Both the position numbers and the translations under genes were made by a program. The notes under the pieces were generated by a model, which saw only the letters and a list, made by a program, of their open reading frames with translations, searched no databases and was not told the DNA's origin. DNA of 64,000 nt from Ehretia macrophylla (taxonomy: Eukaryota > Streptophyta > Magnoliopsida > Boraginales > Ehretiaceae): NCBI GenBank assembly GCA_037974665.1, contig CM075764.1:115878325-115942324 (forward strand). Direction: 5' to 3'. Below are positions 1 to 11,154 of this stretch, piece after piece. The first letter of the stretch is position 1. The number at the start of each line of letters is the position of its first letter.

Positions 1-2119
1 CCTTATGAACTCAGCGAGGGGGAACGAGAAATAAGTTTTGAAACTCATTTTTCAGTTCAACTTATGAAAACCCTTTTTGCAAGCATGACATGTATCACAA
101 GCAAGTACATAATGTAATATAATAGTAAAAGAACGCAATTACCCGTCTTTTCTCCCCGAGGGCCTCTAGAAACCAAGCGAGAGTGCTTATACACATAGTG
201 AAAAGGATACGATGAGGTTTTACTCTCAGTTCAAGTCCAGTATCAGTTGTTGCGGCTGTCTTGAATTCATCCATTTATCACGCCAAATTGGTATACTCCG
301 GATATACCCCGAAATCCCACGACCCACCTCTCTGAGCAAGTCTAGCCCCCAAGCGAGAGAGGGAATTGAACAATGGTAGTCACAGTTGCACCGGCAAGCC
401 CGCTGCCGCCCGGTGTGCGTGAATGCTACCACGCCAGAATGAAAGGTTGCAACCTTATACGCAATGCACATTTATGACATTTAATATATCACATTAGGAG
501 GACAACAAAGTAGGTTGCCTCCGGACAGTCATAAGATTGCACATTGACAAGTAAACAAGCGAGGCACGATAAGACAAGTAATTTCACTTGAAAGGCATAT
601 GGAGTTATATGAACATTAAACGGGCAGCCATGTAACGCACGTAAATCAAGTCATATAACTCATTTCAACATTCACGTAATCAAATAATAAGATTATTCAA
701 CCTGCAACGGTAATCTACGTGGGTTCGAGTGCAAGAAAACCTACTTATCAACATGTAATCATCAATATCGCATTTAGGTCTACAATGGCAACTACGGGCA
801 GCCTACTAGACGTATAATTAAGCTCGATATTCATAGGATCAACACTTAGTGAATTTACCTAGTCACTAGGGTTTCCATTTCGTGCTGACCCGTGCAATTA
901 AGCCCCAAGTTAACTCAAAATCAATCTCAAGCCATGCATCAATTAGTTCAATCATCTTCAAGTATTCAAAACAGTCCACACAACATCCCAATGCCACAAT
1001 CCCAAGCATTTAATTCAACAAAAGAAGTTACAACAATTTTTCTAAGCACATCACTAAGTGAAACCCTCACTGCAATGGGCTGTTTTCTCACAATCATTAA
1101 GACAAGCAAAAAATCTCCAATTCCAGTGAATAAGATATCAAATTAAATCTTAAGAAGTGAACTAAATTCAGAAACAAACCTCGCATCATTTGGAGTTCGG
1201 GTTCAATAGTTATAGCCAAAACAGTGAGATTGCACAAAACTGTCCAGATTTGCACACATTTCAATACTTGTCATTTTTGAGGTCCTTAGGGTCAGATTTA
1301 GCCTTAGTACATTTCTGACAAAAATGTACAGAACTGAAAAATCTAGTAGCAAACCAAATTTCATGAATTTTGGATATCATTTACTAAGTCAAAAATGGTT
1401 CGTTCCACAAAGTCAGTGAATTTGCCAAAACCTGCTTCATTTTTCCAGATTTTCCAGATTTGGACACATTTTAATGATTTGCCATTTTGAGGACCTTAGA
1501 GTCAAAATTAGCTTTGGCCTATTTCTGGGAAAAATGTTCATAACTGGCAAAAATAGTTACCTACCAATTTTCACACATTTTCAACATCATTTGCCTAGCC
1601 AAAATCATCTCGCACCAACAAGACAGAAAGCTGTCACAAACCCGATTTCATCTATCATCACCTTCTAGCCCAAAATCTTGCCATGCATGGTTATAAAAGC
1701 TTATAAACACACATATATCTCAAGTACAGAAGCAAAGAAAAACATTTAAGAGTATGCATGTGGTTTTTTTGAAGGATTTTCAAGAAGTTTTAGCCCTCAC
1801 CTTAGCAAAACAACAAGAAGATGCACAAGATTTTGATGAAGCACAAGGTTGACTCTTTTCCTTGCTTAGCCGAGACACCACTCGATTTCTCTCTAGTTTC
1901 CTAGCTTAGTAACCAAGTTCTTAGTAGGTGCATGTGGTTAGAACAAGAAGAAAAGAAATGGAAGCTAGCAAACTCACCTAAACCGAAATGGAAGTTCAAT
2001 AAGCTTGCATGTGAGCTTTCTTGCAACTTAGCTTGCTTAGTCGAGCTTCTTAGCTTCTAGCTTGCCTTGATGAACCATGGAATGATGAAGATTAGCTATG
2101 GAGTGTATGAACTCAGCCA

Positions 2120-2170
2120 AGGCCGAGAGAGAGAGAGAAGAATGAGAGGGAGAGAGAGAAATGTGAGGAA
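2120..2170 (-). promoter_or_regulatory. CT-rich (GA-rich on plus strand) tract in LTR, possible pyrimidine-patch promoter element
   Basis: A run of GAGAGA repeats on the plus strand is CT-rich in the element's sense direction. Equivalent tracts occur in the other complete LTRs near 38780-38830, 54880-54925 and, in the opposite orientation, 56580-56630. Pyrimidine patches and GAGA tracts are known in plant core promoters. Promoter activity here is inference, and I could not place a convincing TATA box beside it. Confidence 0.3.
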
Positions 2171-2654
2171 ATGAGAGAAATGAAAGAAAAATGGAGGCTT
2201 TTGCAAAATTTGAAGCATGTGTCGGCCTTGAGACTTGCAATTTCAGATTTGTGTCTTCAAGAAGCACAATTTTCAATCACCTAGCATGGCAAGGAGCTTA
2301 TGTCGAGATTGGTGGAGCATTGGTAGAGTTTTTGAGCTATTTTTTTTTATGCATTTGTGTCATAGAATTGTCATATATTGTCTAGGAATTAAATTGAATT
2401 AAGCAAAGAAATCACAAAGCCCAACAAGTGGTCGGCCAAGGCATGTAGAAATCTGATTTTTTTTGTCATCTTTTGGGTATTAATTAATTGTATGTTTGAA
2501 AGTGCAAAAGAATAAAGAATAAAGAATAAGAAATGTCTAGCTTTTTGTGAGATTTTGTCTTCTAGTGGGTTGAATTAGTAATTTAATATTAGTTAGTGAA
2601 ATTTGTAGGATTAATTATTGACCTAGTGCTTCGTGTAAGATGCTTTCTTGATTA

Positions 2655-2880
2655 GAGTGAGGGCACGCTTTCCTAGGTCTAGGGCACGCACTACGAGGTA
2701 GGGCACGAACTATGAGATGAATGCACGTTTTCCAAGTAAATGCACGCAACCCTAAATGAATGCACGTAATTCAATGGATGGCACATAAAACGAAACACAA
2801 TTCTTAACCCTAGGTCAAGGCACACAAATCTAGGTTAGGGCACACGAAACGAGGTATCGCACGCAAATCGAGGTCGGGCC
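2655..2880. repeat. LTR-edge minisatellite, short form (about 11 units of 18-22 bp)
   Basis: Degenerate units of the form GGCACG, about 6 variable bases, then AGGTA or AGATA recur back to back up to the LTR terminus. About eleven units are countable. The same short form is present in the LTR ending at 55633. The LTRs at 35945-39807 and 55671-59409 carry about twice as many units. Confidence 0.75.
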
Positions 2881-2885
2881 TCACA

Positions 2886-2898
2886 TCCTCCCCTCCTT
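2886..2898 (-). other. Polypurine tract of element A
   Basis: On the minus strand this reads AAGGAGGGGAGGA and directly abuts the 3' LTR terminus TGTGAGG, as required for plus-strand DNA priming. Just upstream in element sense (2899-2925) lies a sequence resembling the end of a chromovirus-type pol, suggesting that A descends from a pol-containing parent. Confidence 0.85.
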
Positions 2899-4576
2899 AA
2901 AAGAATTTCATCCCGAAATTCATTCTTACCTATTGAGGTTAGTTAGATGGGTTCTGGCCATTGATATTTCTACTCCGGGCCGATGCTCACTGCATGATCC
3001 CCTTTTCCAAGACTAATTCACTTCCGAACTTTCTCCAATCATTAATTCGGTGTGACCACTACATTTGTAGTTCGTTCCTTTGAACGACTCTATTCTGCAT
3101 TTGATCTTAAGGTCAAGTTCATTAACTAAGGTTAGAATCTCTATATATAGTCATCAAAGCTGCATCGGTATTCTAACTATATAACTATAACTCCAAAATC
3201 ATGACTTATGTCGTGTCGATTTTGCACTCATATCTCAAAAGGAATATCCCAATAATACCACGATCCTAGGGTGACATACACTAATTGCAATATGATAAGT
3301 CTATATCCGATTTACATACCATATCAACTAACTTCAAATTGTTATCACATAGGTCATACACAGGTTATGGATCATTTCACAATACGACCCTATTTTCAGG
3401 AAGAACTATTCCAAACAACTAATCCATTTCAAGTCGTCATCTTTCGATAGTATCATAGTCCTTTTTATCTCATAGGTACATTAGATTAGCAAATCTTCTA
3501 GTGACTAGTCTCCAAGTTACAAGCTCCTATTCACTAACCTCATTTCCCAGCTTTGTTAACCTTCACGCTCGTAATCAACGAGAAAGACCGTTGAGATTCG
3601 TTAAACTCAACTCTAAGGCTTATTAAGTACCACCAACAAACTGCCATCGAAATTGCATGGGTAAACTAATCATGTGGCACTCATTCAACTCTTCAAGTAA
3701 GTTTCATCAGCTTGTGACCCACAATTTATTTCTTTATTCAAATCTCTGTCTTCACGATACGAAGCTTTAGAATTTTTTTTAATCTTAATCAAGACTCCTA
3801 AAGCGAATGGTTTTAACCTCAAATAAATTTCACTCACCTCAATCCAAGGTTACATCATACCTAAGAAGATAATGGTCCCACTTACTTAGTGACCTAGTCA
3901 TTCTTTCGAACACTTAATACCCGCCAATATATCTTCAACATTAGTGCCACTAAGCTAGGGTTATAGCCATGTAAGCGATCTCAATGTTCCATTAGGTTAC
4001 CGGTAGTACAACAATAATCCTAGGACTATAAATGGGTACCGGAATGATCTAGCTCATAGGATACTTACCATACTAACCCAAGTAGCTTGTTACACGAAAT
4101 AACTTCAAGGCTGTATCAATATAAGAATTATGACCACGAGGCATCCTTCAATATAACCTAATAGAACTTCAAAAGTAATCAACCACTCATCTAACTATCA
4201 CTGTGAGATTCGTCCTCTATTCAACAACCACAATTCGAAGTCCACCAACCGCTAGTTTCTAGACGTGAAACGGTGCACTTAAATACGGTTGTCTAACAAC
4301 AGTCTCTTGGGTCATCATGACTCTGATTCATATTTATTTTAACTATGTGGAATCTTACTCTCCCCATTCACATGTTCAATTAGCTAAGAGCATCAAGACT
4401 CGTTGACCTTATGTCTTAGGGTTTACTACCATCATGCTCGTGTTTTACTTCCGTTATATAAAGCAACCTCTTTACTTACATGACAATACATTATTTCTAA
4501 GGAAATGCACATAAAGGATGGATGATACTGAGGTCAAGTAATATTTTTCCTATAGGTTTAATAGGTAAGTTTACCT
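2899..4576 (-). other. Internal region of element A without recognisable coding sequence
   Basis: About 1.7 kb between gag and the PPT. It is AT-rich, with no open frame of note in any direction and none of the protease DSG, RT, RNase H DALSR or integrase motifs. Full-length gypsy elements carry about 3.5-4 kb of pol in this place. I see no tandem repeats, hairpins or RNA genes in it. Confidence 0.7.
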
Positions 4577-5434
4577 TCAACTGTGGATACTGCTAGCAAT
4601 CTGGGCACGATTCTTTTGCCACCTTGGACATTCCTTGACGAGATGTTGATCACTCCCACATCCTTTGCATTTACCAGACCTCTTCCAACATTGGGCCTCC
4701 GTGTGCCCCCTCTTGCTGCAATAGTTACATGTATCAGGATGGGGGTTAACCGTGCCTCTCGATGTGACATGACTAAATTGGTTGACTGTGGTACCCGACC
4801 GTAATCTGTTAGTAGTTGCCTTACCCGAATTCTGACCCTGGCCCTGGGTACTCCCTCTCATAGCCTTCCCTTGCACCCTCTGTCATTTTGGGCATTCCTT
4901 GACCTTATGTTGATTGCTACCGTAACCGTTACACCTTCCTGTTTTCCTCCAATAGTTAATCTCCAGATGACCTCTACGTGCACAGTGAGTACAACATGGG
5001 ATTAGAGTAGTAGTAACACCTCCATAAGGGCCTCGAGCTACAGGAATATCTAAACCGCCCTGGCAGACTTTCTCGACAGGTAGCTCCTCCAGGCTCTGAA
5101 CTTGACTCGGTTGACTCGACCCTGCCACTTCCTGACTCTTTCCTCTCTCAGCTTTTATTGCCTCGAAAAGAACTTCACCATAGGTGAGAAACTGAAAATG
5201 AGCCAAGCTATTTTGAATCTCGGATCTCAGCCCTTGAATAAATCTCTGGATCTTTTTCTCAGTAGTCTGTACCATTTCAGGAGCATACTGGGACAGTTGA
5301 TTCAATCGGGTTTCGTACTGTGCAACCGTCAAATCCCCTTGTTTGAAGGTCACGAACTCATTCCTTCGAAGTCTTCCTCTACTTCCAAGAACTCTTCCAA
5401 CCATTCTAAAAGAGGTAGCCCCACGATATGACAT
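4577..5434 (-). pseudogene. gag: gag of element A: truncated, one in-frame stop, duplicated zinc-knuckle pair
   Basis: Gag forms the nucleocapsid-like particle around the retrotransposon RNA. The frame holds the C-terminal part of a Ty3/gypsy gag domain (NEFVTFKQGDLTVAQYETR, then GLRSEIQNSLAH), with the usual upstream 100 or so residues missing. Two CCHC pairs follow. The first pair (about 4885-5000) is damaged: in CTHCARRGHLEINY the last Cys is Tyr, and in CNGYGSNQH the second Cys is Tyr. The second pair (about 4610-4715) is intact, with CNYCSKRGHTEAQC and CKGCGSDQHLVKEC, both CX2CX4HX4C. An in-frame TGA at 4883-4885 separates the two modules, at the place where the second module has a Trp codon, so TGG to TGA is likely. 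The frame is otherwise continuous. It starts close to the PBS-proximal leader, with no convincing native start codon. Confidence 0.8.
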
Positions 5435-5810
5435 GTATTTATATATATACGATTATGTTACACGAGAAGCAAATGTGTACTTATATAATCATACCACATA
5501 AGAACAATTATATCTTAATGCATAGGATTGTATAATAAAACATTAACAGCTAGTGTACAGCCTAGCATACAAGAAACCATTGTAACATAATAAACACATA
5601 AAGCATACGGTGCACTTGAATCATATAGGCATGTTGAGTAAATAAAACATATTGTTCAAATTGGTTCATAAAAGCACATAATATTCAATGCTCAAATCAA
5701 TTAAAGCACATTAGCACACATTAACACATATAAACAAGACATCAAAATTACCTTAGGGCTTCTACCTACAATCCGAGAGTTGAACCCGACTAATGCCTAG
5801 TTAGCAAACT
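5435..5810 (-). other. 5' leader of element A between PBS and gag
   Basis: An AT-rich leader of about 375 bp. Its PBS-proximal 100 bp is clearly related to the leader of element B (61440-61543), with shared ACCTTAGGGCTTCTACC on the plus strand. That places A and B in one family. No coding content seen. Confidence 0.7.
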
Positions 5811-5824
5811 AAGCTCTGATACCA
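5811..5824 (-). other. Primer-binding site of element A, complementary to initiator tRNA-Met
   Basis: The minus strand reads TGGTATCAGAGCTT, which starts with the standard plant iMet PBS TGGTATCAGAGC. It lies about 11 bp from the inner LTR end and fixes the element's orientation as minus. Confidence 0.92.
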
Positions 5825-5835
5825 TTTCACTAAGG

Positions 5836-8193
5836 TGTCACGCCCCAACCCGGCCTATAAAGGTTAGACTAGCGTGTGATCTAAACATTCAAGTCATATC
5901 ACGTACTTAATCATTCAAGAGGGTTTAACACTTAACGTTTTAGCCTAAACTCCACAAATTCTCCGGAAAACAGGCAGCATAACGGCTGTAATTGGGCTAT
6001 TTAGTTTGACCTAATTCTCTAAACGCCTTAAAATTTTCAATCTCAATTTCATTTCCAACTAAGATTACTATTTACCATCAATTGAAACGCCTACTAGTTA
6101 TCTCGAAGTCTCGTTCGATTAATAACCTAGCATGATACTATGTCTCGTTTGTTTGTTAATCCTCGTTATAAAAGTACCTGTTGATCTTAGCTTAACAATG
6201 AATACCTGCTTAAGATTGGATAGGTTCATTTTACTTAATCCTTACCTGATACATCATAATCTTATGATATGTACTAGCCAATAATGATAGCAAAAACGAT
6301 CATCGTAGTGTATATCTAGTTATTATCAGTACAAGTCAAAATTAGACCCCAAATTACAACAGGGGTCGTTTACAATACGATAACAAGCAAAATAAGAAAT
6401 AGTCTTCAAGCAACATATTGTTCACGAAATGGCCATAGTCAAGCAAGGCACATAGGACAAGCAATCATTCCAAGGAATCATCATTAGGCACATCGTCCTC
6501 GGGTACATGTTCCTGGTCTTCTTCAACTGAGATGATAAAAGAGGGTGAGTCCTTATGAACTCAGCGAGGGGGAAACGAGAAATAAGTTTTGAAACTCATT
6601 TTTCGGTTCAACTTATGAAAACCCTTTTGCAAGCATGACATGTATCACAAGCAAGTACATAATGTAATATAATAGTAAAAGAACGCAATTACCCGTCTTT
6701 CCTCCCCGAGGTCCTCTAGAAACCAAGCGAGAGTACTTAGACACATAGTGAGAATGATACGGTGAGCTTTTACTCTCAGTTCAATTCCAGTATCAGTTGT
6801 TGCGGCCGACTTCAATTCATCCCTTTATCACGCCAAATGGGTGTACTCCGGATGTACCTCGAAATCCTACAGCCCAACTCTCCGAGGAAGTCTAGCCCCC
6901 AAGCGAGAGAGGGAATTGGACAATGGTAGTCACAGTTGCACCGGCAAGCCCGATGCCGCCCGGTGTGCGTGAACGCTACCACGCCAGAATGAAAGGTTGC
7001 AACCTTATATGCAATGCACATTTATGACATTTAATATATCACATTAGGAGGACAACAAAGTAGATTGCCTCCGGACAGTCATAAGATTGCACATTGACAA
7101 GTAAACAAGCGAGGCACGATAAGACAAGTAATTTCACTTTGAAAGGTATATGGAGTTATATGAACATTAAACGGGCAGCCATGTAACACACGTAAATCAA
7201 GTCATATAACTCATTTCAACGTTCACGTAATCAAATAATCAGATTATTCAACCTGCAACGACAATCTACGTGGGTTCGGGTGCAAGAAAACCTACTTGTC
7301 AACATGTAATCATCAAGATCGCATTTAGGTCTACAATGGCAACTACGGGCAGCCTACTAGACGTATAATTAAGCTCGATATTCATAGGATCAACACTTAG
7401 TGAATTTACCTAGTCACTAGGGTTTCCATTTCGTGCTGACCCGTGCAATTAAGCCCCAAGTTAACTCAAAATCAATCTCAAGCCATGCATCGATTAGTTA
7501 AATCATCCTCAAGTATTCAAAGCAGTCCACACAACATCCCAATGACATAATCCCAAGCATTTAATTCAACAAAATAACTTACAACAATTTTTCTAAGCAT
7601 ATCACTAAGTGAAACCCTCACTGCAATGGGCTGTTTTCTCACAATAATTAAGACAAGAAAACAATCTCCAATTCCAGTGAATAAGAATTCAAATTAAAGC
7701 TTAAGAAGTGAACTAAATTCAGAAACAAACCTCGCATCATTTGGAGTTCGGGTTCAATAGTTATAGCCAAAACAGTGAGATTGCACAAAACTGTCCAGAT
7801 TTGCACACATTTCAATACTTGTCGTTTTTGAGGTCCTTAGGGTCAGATTTAGCCTTAGTCCATTTCTGACAAAAATGTCCAGAACTGAAAAATCTAGCAG
7901 CACACCAAATTTCATGCATTTTGGATATCATTTACTAAGTCAAAACTGGTTCGTTCCACAAAGTCAGTGAATCTGCCAAAACCTGCTTCATTTTTTCAGA
8001 TTTTCCAGATTTGGACACATTTTAATGATTTGCCATTTTGAGGACTTTAGAGTCAAAATTAGCTTTGGCCTATTTCTGGAAAAAATGTTCAGAACTGGAA
8101 AAACTAGTTACCTACCAATTTGCACGCATTTTCAAAATGAGGTTAGGGTACACAAAATGAGGTATCGCACGGAAATCGAGGTCGGGCCTCACA
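5836..8193 (-). repeat. 5' LTR of element A with a 1.25-kb internal deletion
   Basis: Bounded by TGTCACGCCCC at 5836 and GGGCCTCACA at 8193. It aligns with the LTR at 1-2885 until about 8135, then jumps directly to the terminal 60 bp. Positions equivalent to about 1585-2829 are missing, including the GA tract and most of the minisatellite. In element sense this is the U3 side, so promoter function may be lost. The 210-bp internal duplication is retained (7796 versus 8006). Confidence 0.9.
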
Positions 8194-8854
8194 AGGACTG
8201 GGTTGTGTGTTGATGCAAAATTGTAGAGTGATTGCGTATGCTTCTAGGAAACCGAAGCCGTATGAATTGAACTACCCGACATATGATTTGGAGTTATCGT
8301 CTATTGTGTTTGCACTCAAGAAATGGAGGCACTATCTGTGGGGTAACAAGTTCGAGGTGTTTACTGATCACAAGAGCTTGAAATACTTGTTCTCACAAAA
8401 AGAGTTGAACATGAGGCAAAAGCGGTGGATGGAGCTTTTGGATGATTATAACTGCACAATCAATTATGTGCTTGGTAAAGCAAATGTAGTTGCAGATGCC
8501 TTAAGTAGGAAAGCGAGCATGAAAAAACTGGAAGTTAAGGTGCAGGAGTTGTTGGAGGAAGCATTCTTGTGGAAACCACAATTGACTCAAAAAGGGTTAC
8601 TTTTTGCCACTACACAAGTTCAATCGACCTTGTTGTCTGAATTACGAGAGGCTCAACGGAAGGACCAACAGTTTCAGAAGATTAAAGAAAGCAACACATA
8701 TTTCAAGTTACATGATGATGGTATTTGGAGGTTTAGGAATCGGATTTATGTTCCTAATGTGCCAGAGCTGAAAAAGAAGATTCTTGAAGAAGCCCATAAT
8801 TCAAGATATACTATTCACCTCGGCAGAACAAAGATGTACCGGGATTTGAAGTAA
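8194..8854 (+). pseudogene. pol: Element D: gypsy RNase H and start of integrase, truncated at left by element A
   Basis: The frame opens directly after the LTR end with GLGCVLMQ, the start of the Ty3/gypsy RNase H domain. It continues through [10 protein letters not shown] and ends the domain with [10 protein letters not shown], so this catalytic Asp is present. A linker and the start of the integrase zinc-binding domain follow ([11 protein letters not shown], both His present). The RT part to the left is missing because element A is inserted here; it should lie beyond A's other LTR, outside the window. The frame stops at TAA 8852-8854, probably a former Gln codon. At protein level it is clearly related to element C but distinct, at roughly three quarters identity by eye in RNase H. 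Confidence 0.88.
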
Positions 8855-9204
8855 CACTATTGGTAGAATAACATGAAGAAAGAGATTGCAGAGTTTGTGG
8901 CATAGTGTTTGACTTGCCAGAGAGTCAAAGCAGAACATCAACGACCAGCAAGTTTACTTCAGCCGTTGGAAATTCCTCAATGGAAATGAGAACATATAAC
9001 TATGGACTTTGTTATGGACCTGCCCAAGTCACAAAAGGGTCATGACGCCGTTTGGGTCATAGTGGATAGATTGACCAAGTTAGTGCACTTCTTACCGATG
9101 AACAAGGATGATAGTCCTGAGAAGTTGGGAGATATGTATGTGGCGGATATTGTGAGGTTGCACGGGATGCTTGTGAGTATTGTATCGGATAGGGATCCTC
9201 ATTT
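8855..9204 (+). pseudogene. pol: Element D: integrase zinc finger and catalytic core start, truncated by the satellite
   Basis: Same reading frame as the upstream RNase H part, broken by stops at 8864 (TAG), 8903 (TAG) and 8987 (TGA). CLTCQR completes the HHCC zinc finger. The core begins with TMDFVMDLP (first catalytic Asp) and VWVIVDRLTK, and reaches VSDRDPHF (second catalytic Asp). The coding sequence then changes without a gap into satellite DNA at about 9204. The third catalytic residue (the Glu of the usual QTDGQSE block), the C-terminal domain and the 3' LTR are all absent. Confidence 0.88.
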
Positions 9205-9804
9205 TAGAAATATGATGGATTAGGTTGTCGTCCTTTACGCGGCTCACGATGTACGATCCGGGATGGAAAAATAGCGAAAAGGAAGAAAAGGTTCCCGAAA
9301 TAGATGAAAATGTTTGATTTTAGGCTCTGAAAATAGGCGCAGCCGAGCAGGCTGGTTACCCCCGTCGTAGAGCTCTCAGAGAGCTTACCAACGGTATGAT
9401 ATGTGCCGCGTAACTCCTTACGGATCAAAAGTTATGGGCACCGAAACGACGAATACCTAGTCACAAGCCCCACGCCCTCGATTTGCGCGCCCAACCTCTA
9501 CGTGAAGTGAAGTTGTCTAGCCTAAGGTGCCGTGGGATTCGGTAATAGAAATGTGATGGATTAGGTTGTCGTCCTTTTCGCGGCTCATGACGTACGATCC
9601 GGGATGAAAAAATAGCGAAAAAGAAGAAAAGTGTCCCGAAAATGATGAAAACGTTCGATTTTGGGCTCCGAAAATAGATGTAGCCGAGTAGGATTGCTGT
9701 CCCCGTCGTAGAGCACTCGAAGAGATTTCCAAAAGTATGCTGTGCTCCGCGTAACTCCTTACGAATCAAAAGTTATGGGCACCAAAGCAACGGATACCTG
9801 GTCA

Positions 9805-9835
9805 CAAGCCCCACGCCCTTTACGTCAATGAAGTT
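9805..9835. repeat. Satellite monomer with 20-bp deletion
   Basis: The block that usually carries the GCGGGCCC segment is missing between CCCCACGCCC and TACGTCAATG, which shortens this monomer to 321 bp. Confidence 0.8.
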
Positions 9836-11055
9836 GTCTTGCCTAAGGTGTCATGGGATTCGGTAAAAGAACTATGATAGATTAGGTTGTTGTCCTTTTC
9901 GCGGCTCACGATGCATGATCCGGGATGGAAAAACAGCGGAAAAGAAAAAAAGTATCCTGAAACTGATGAAAACGTACAATTTTGGGCCTTGAAAACATGC
10001 GCAACCGAGTAGGCTAGGTACCTTAATCGTAGAGCTCTCGGAGAGCTTTCCAACGGTATGATGTGCACCGCATAACACTTTACGGATCAAAAGTTATGGG
10101 CACTGGAGCGACGGATACTAGGTCACAAGCCCCACGCCTTCGATTTGCGGGCCCAGCCTCTACGTCAAGTGAAGTTGTCTTGCCCTAGGAGCCGTGGGAT
10201 TCAGTAATAGAAATGTGATGGATTACATTGTCGTCCTTTTCGCGGCTTATGACGTATGATCCGGGATGGAAAAACAACGAAAAGGAAGAAAAGTGTCCCA
10301 AAACTGATGAAAACGTTTGATTTTGGGCTCCGAAAATAGGCGCAGTCGACCAGGCTTGTTGCCTCCGTCGTAGAGTTCTCAGAGAGCTTTGCAACGGTAT
10401 GCTGTGCGCCGCGTAACTCCTTACGGATCAAAAGTTATTAGTACCGGAGCGACGGATACTTGGTCACAAGCCCCACGCCCTCGATTTGCGGGCCCAGCCT
10501 CTACGTCAAGTGAAGTTGTCTTGCCCATGGTGCCGTCGGATTCAGTAATAGAAATGTGATTAATTAGGTTGTCATCCTTTTCGCAGCTCACCATATACGA
10601 TCCGGGATGGAAAAACAGCGGAAAAGAAGAAAAGTGTCCCGAAATAGATGAAAACGTTCGATTTTGGGATCCGAAAAGAGGCGCAATCGACCAGGCTTGT
10701 TACCTCAGTCGTAGAGCTCTCAGAGAGCTTTCCAACGATATGTTGTGCGCCGCGTAACTTCTTACGGATCAAAAGTTATAGGCACCGGAGCGACGGATAC
10801 CTGGTCACAAGCCCCACGCCCTCGATTTGCGGGCCCAGCCTGTACGTCAAGTGAAGTTGTCTTGCATAAGGTGCCATGGGATTCGATAATAGAAATATGA
10901 TGGATTAGGTTGTCGTCCTTTTCGCGGCTCACCGCGTACGATCCGAGACGAAAAAATAGCAAAAAATAAGAAAAGTGTCTCGAAACTAATGAAAACGTTT
11001 GATTTTGGGCTACGAAAAGAGGTGCAGCCGAGCAGGCATGCTGCCTTCGTCGTAG

Positions 11056-11070
11056 AGCTCTCGGAGAGCT
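11056..11070. repeat. Representative conserved dyad in the monomer
   Basis: AGCTCTCGGAGAGCT has perfect 7-bp inverted arms around one base. It recurs once per monomer, often as AGCTCTCAGAGAGCT, which keeps the arms. It includes a GAGCTC (SacI) site that most monomers retain. Confidence 0.8.
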
Positions 11071-11154
11071 TTCCAACGGTATGTTGTGCGCCTTGTAACT
11101 CCTTACGGATCAAAAGTTATGGGCATCGGAGCGACGGATACCTGGTTACAAGCC

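Larger units (their letters stand above)
1..2885 (-). repeat. 3' LTR of element A (partial, window edge)
   Basis: This is homologous over its length to the LTRs at 5836, 35945, 52066 and 61569. Position 1 corresponds to about 716 bp inside the LTR edge, by comparison with 6552 in the other copy, so the full LTR would be about 3.6 kb. It ends with CGGGCCTCACA at 2885, the complement of the TGTGAGGCCCG 5' terminus, directly followed by the PPT. Internally it holds a degenerate 210-bp duplication (about 1245-1450 and 1454-1660), a GA-rich tract (about 2123-2160) and a short minisatellite (about 2655-2880). Short open frames in it are not conserved among LTR copies. Confidence 0.9.
1..8193 (-). 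mobile_element. Element A: gag-only Ty3/gypsy-type LTR retrotransposon (TR-GAG-like), left end outside window
   Basis: Read on the minus strand, the order is 5' LTR (5836-8193), PBS (5811-5824), 5' leader, gag (4577-5434), about 1.7 kb without coding sequence, PPT (2886-2898) and 3' LTR (1-2885, running off the window). No protease, RT, RNase H or integrase motif is visible between gag and the PPT. The two LTRs look roughly 95% identical over the first 230 bp I compared by eye. The 5' LTR carries a deletion of about 1.25 kb. The element lies inside the plus-strand pol fragment D, whose RNase H frame begins directly after the LTR. AGGAC at 8194-8198 is the candidate right-hand TSD; its partner is off-window. 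The gag-only layout fits TR-GAG elements described in plants, but an internally deleted ordinary element is the alternative. Confidence 0.85.

Noticed and set aside
226-471. Small minus-strand frame MCIAYKVATFHSG in LTRs (also 6812-7021, 53026-53235)
   Set aside because: The C-terminal part changes frame or length between copies, and the LTRs at 58230 and 62509 are open in another frame. It is more likely a stop-poor GC-rich LTR block than a gene.
2899-4576. Hidden pol remnant between gag and PPT of element A
   Set aside because: I looked on the minus strand for protease, RT, RNase H and integrase motifs and found none. Only the last 30 bp before the PPT resembles a pol end.
5435-5810. tRNA gene near the PBS
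   Set aside because: The AAGCTCTGATACCA match is the 14-bp primer-binding site only; no cloverleaf can be formed around it.
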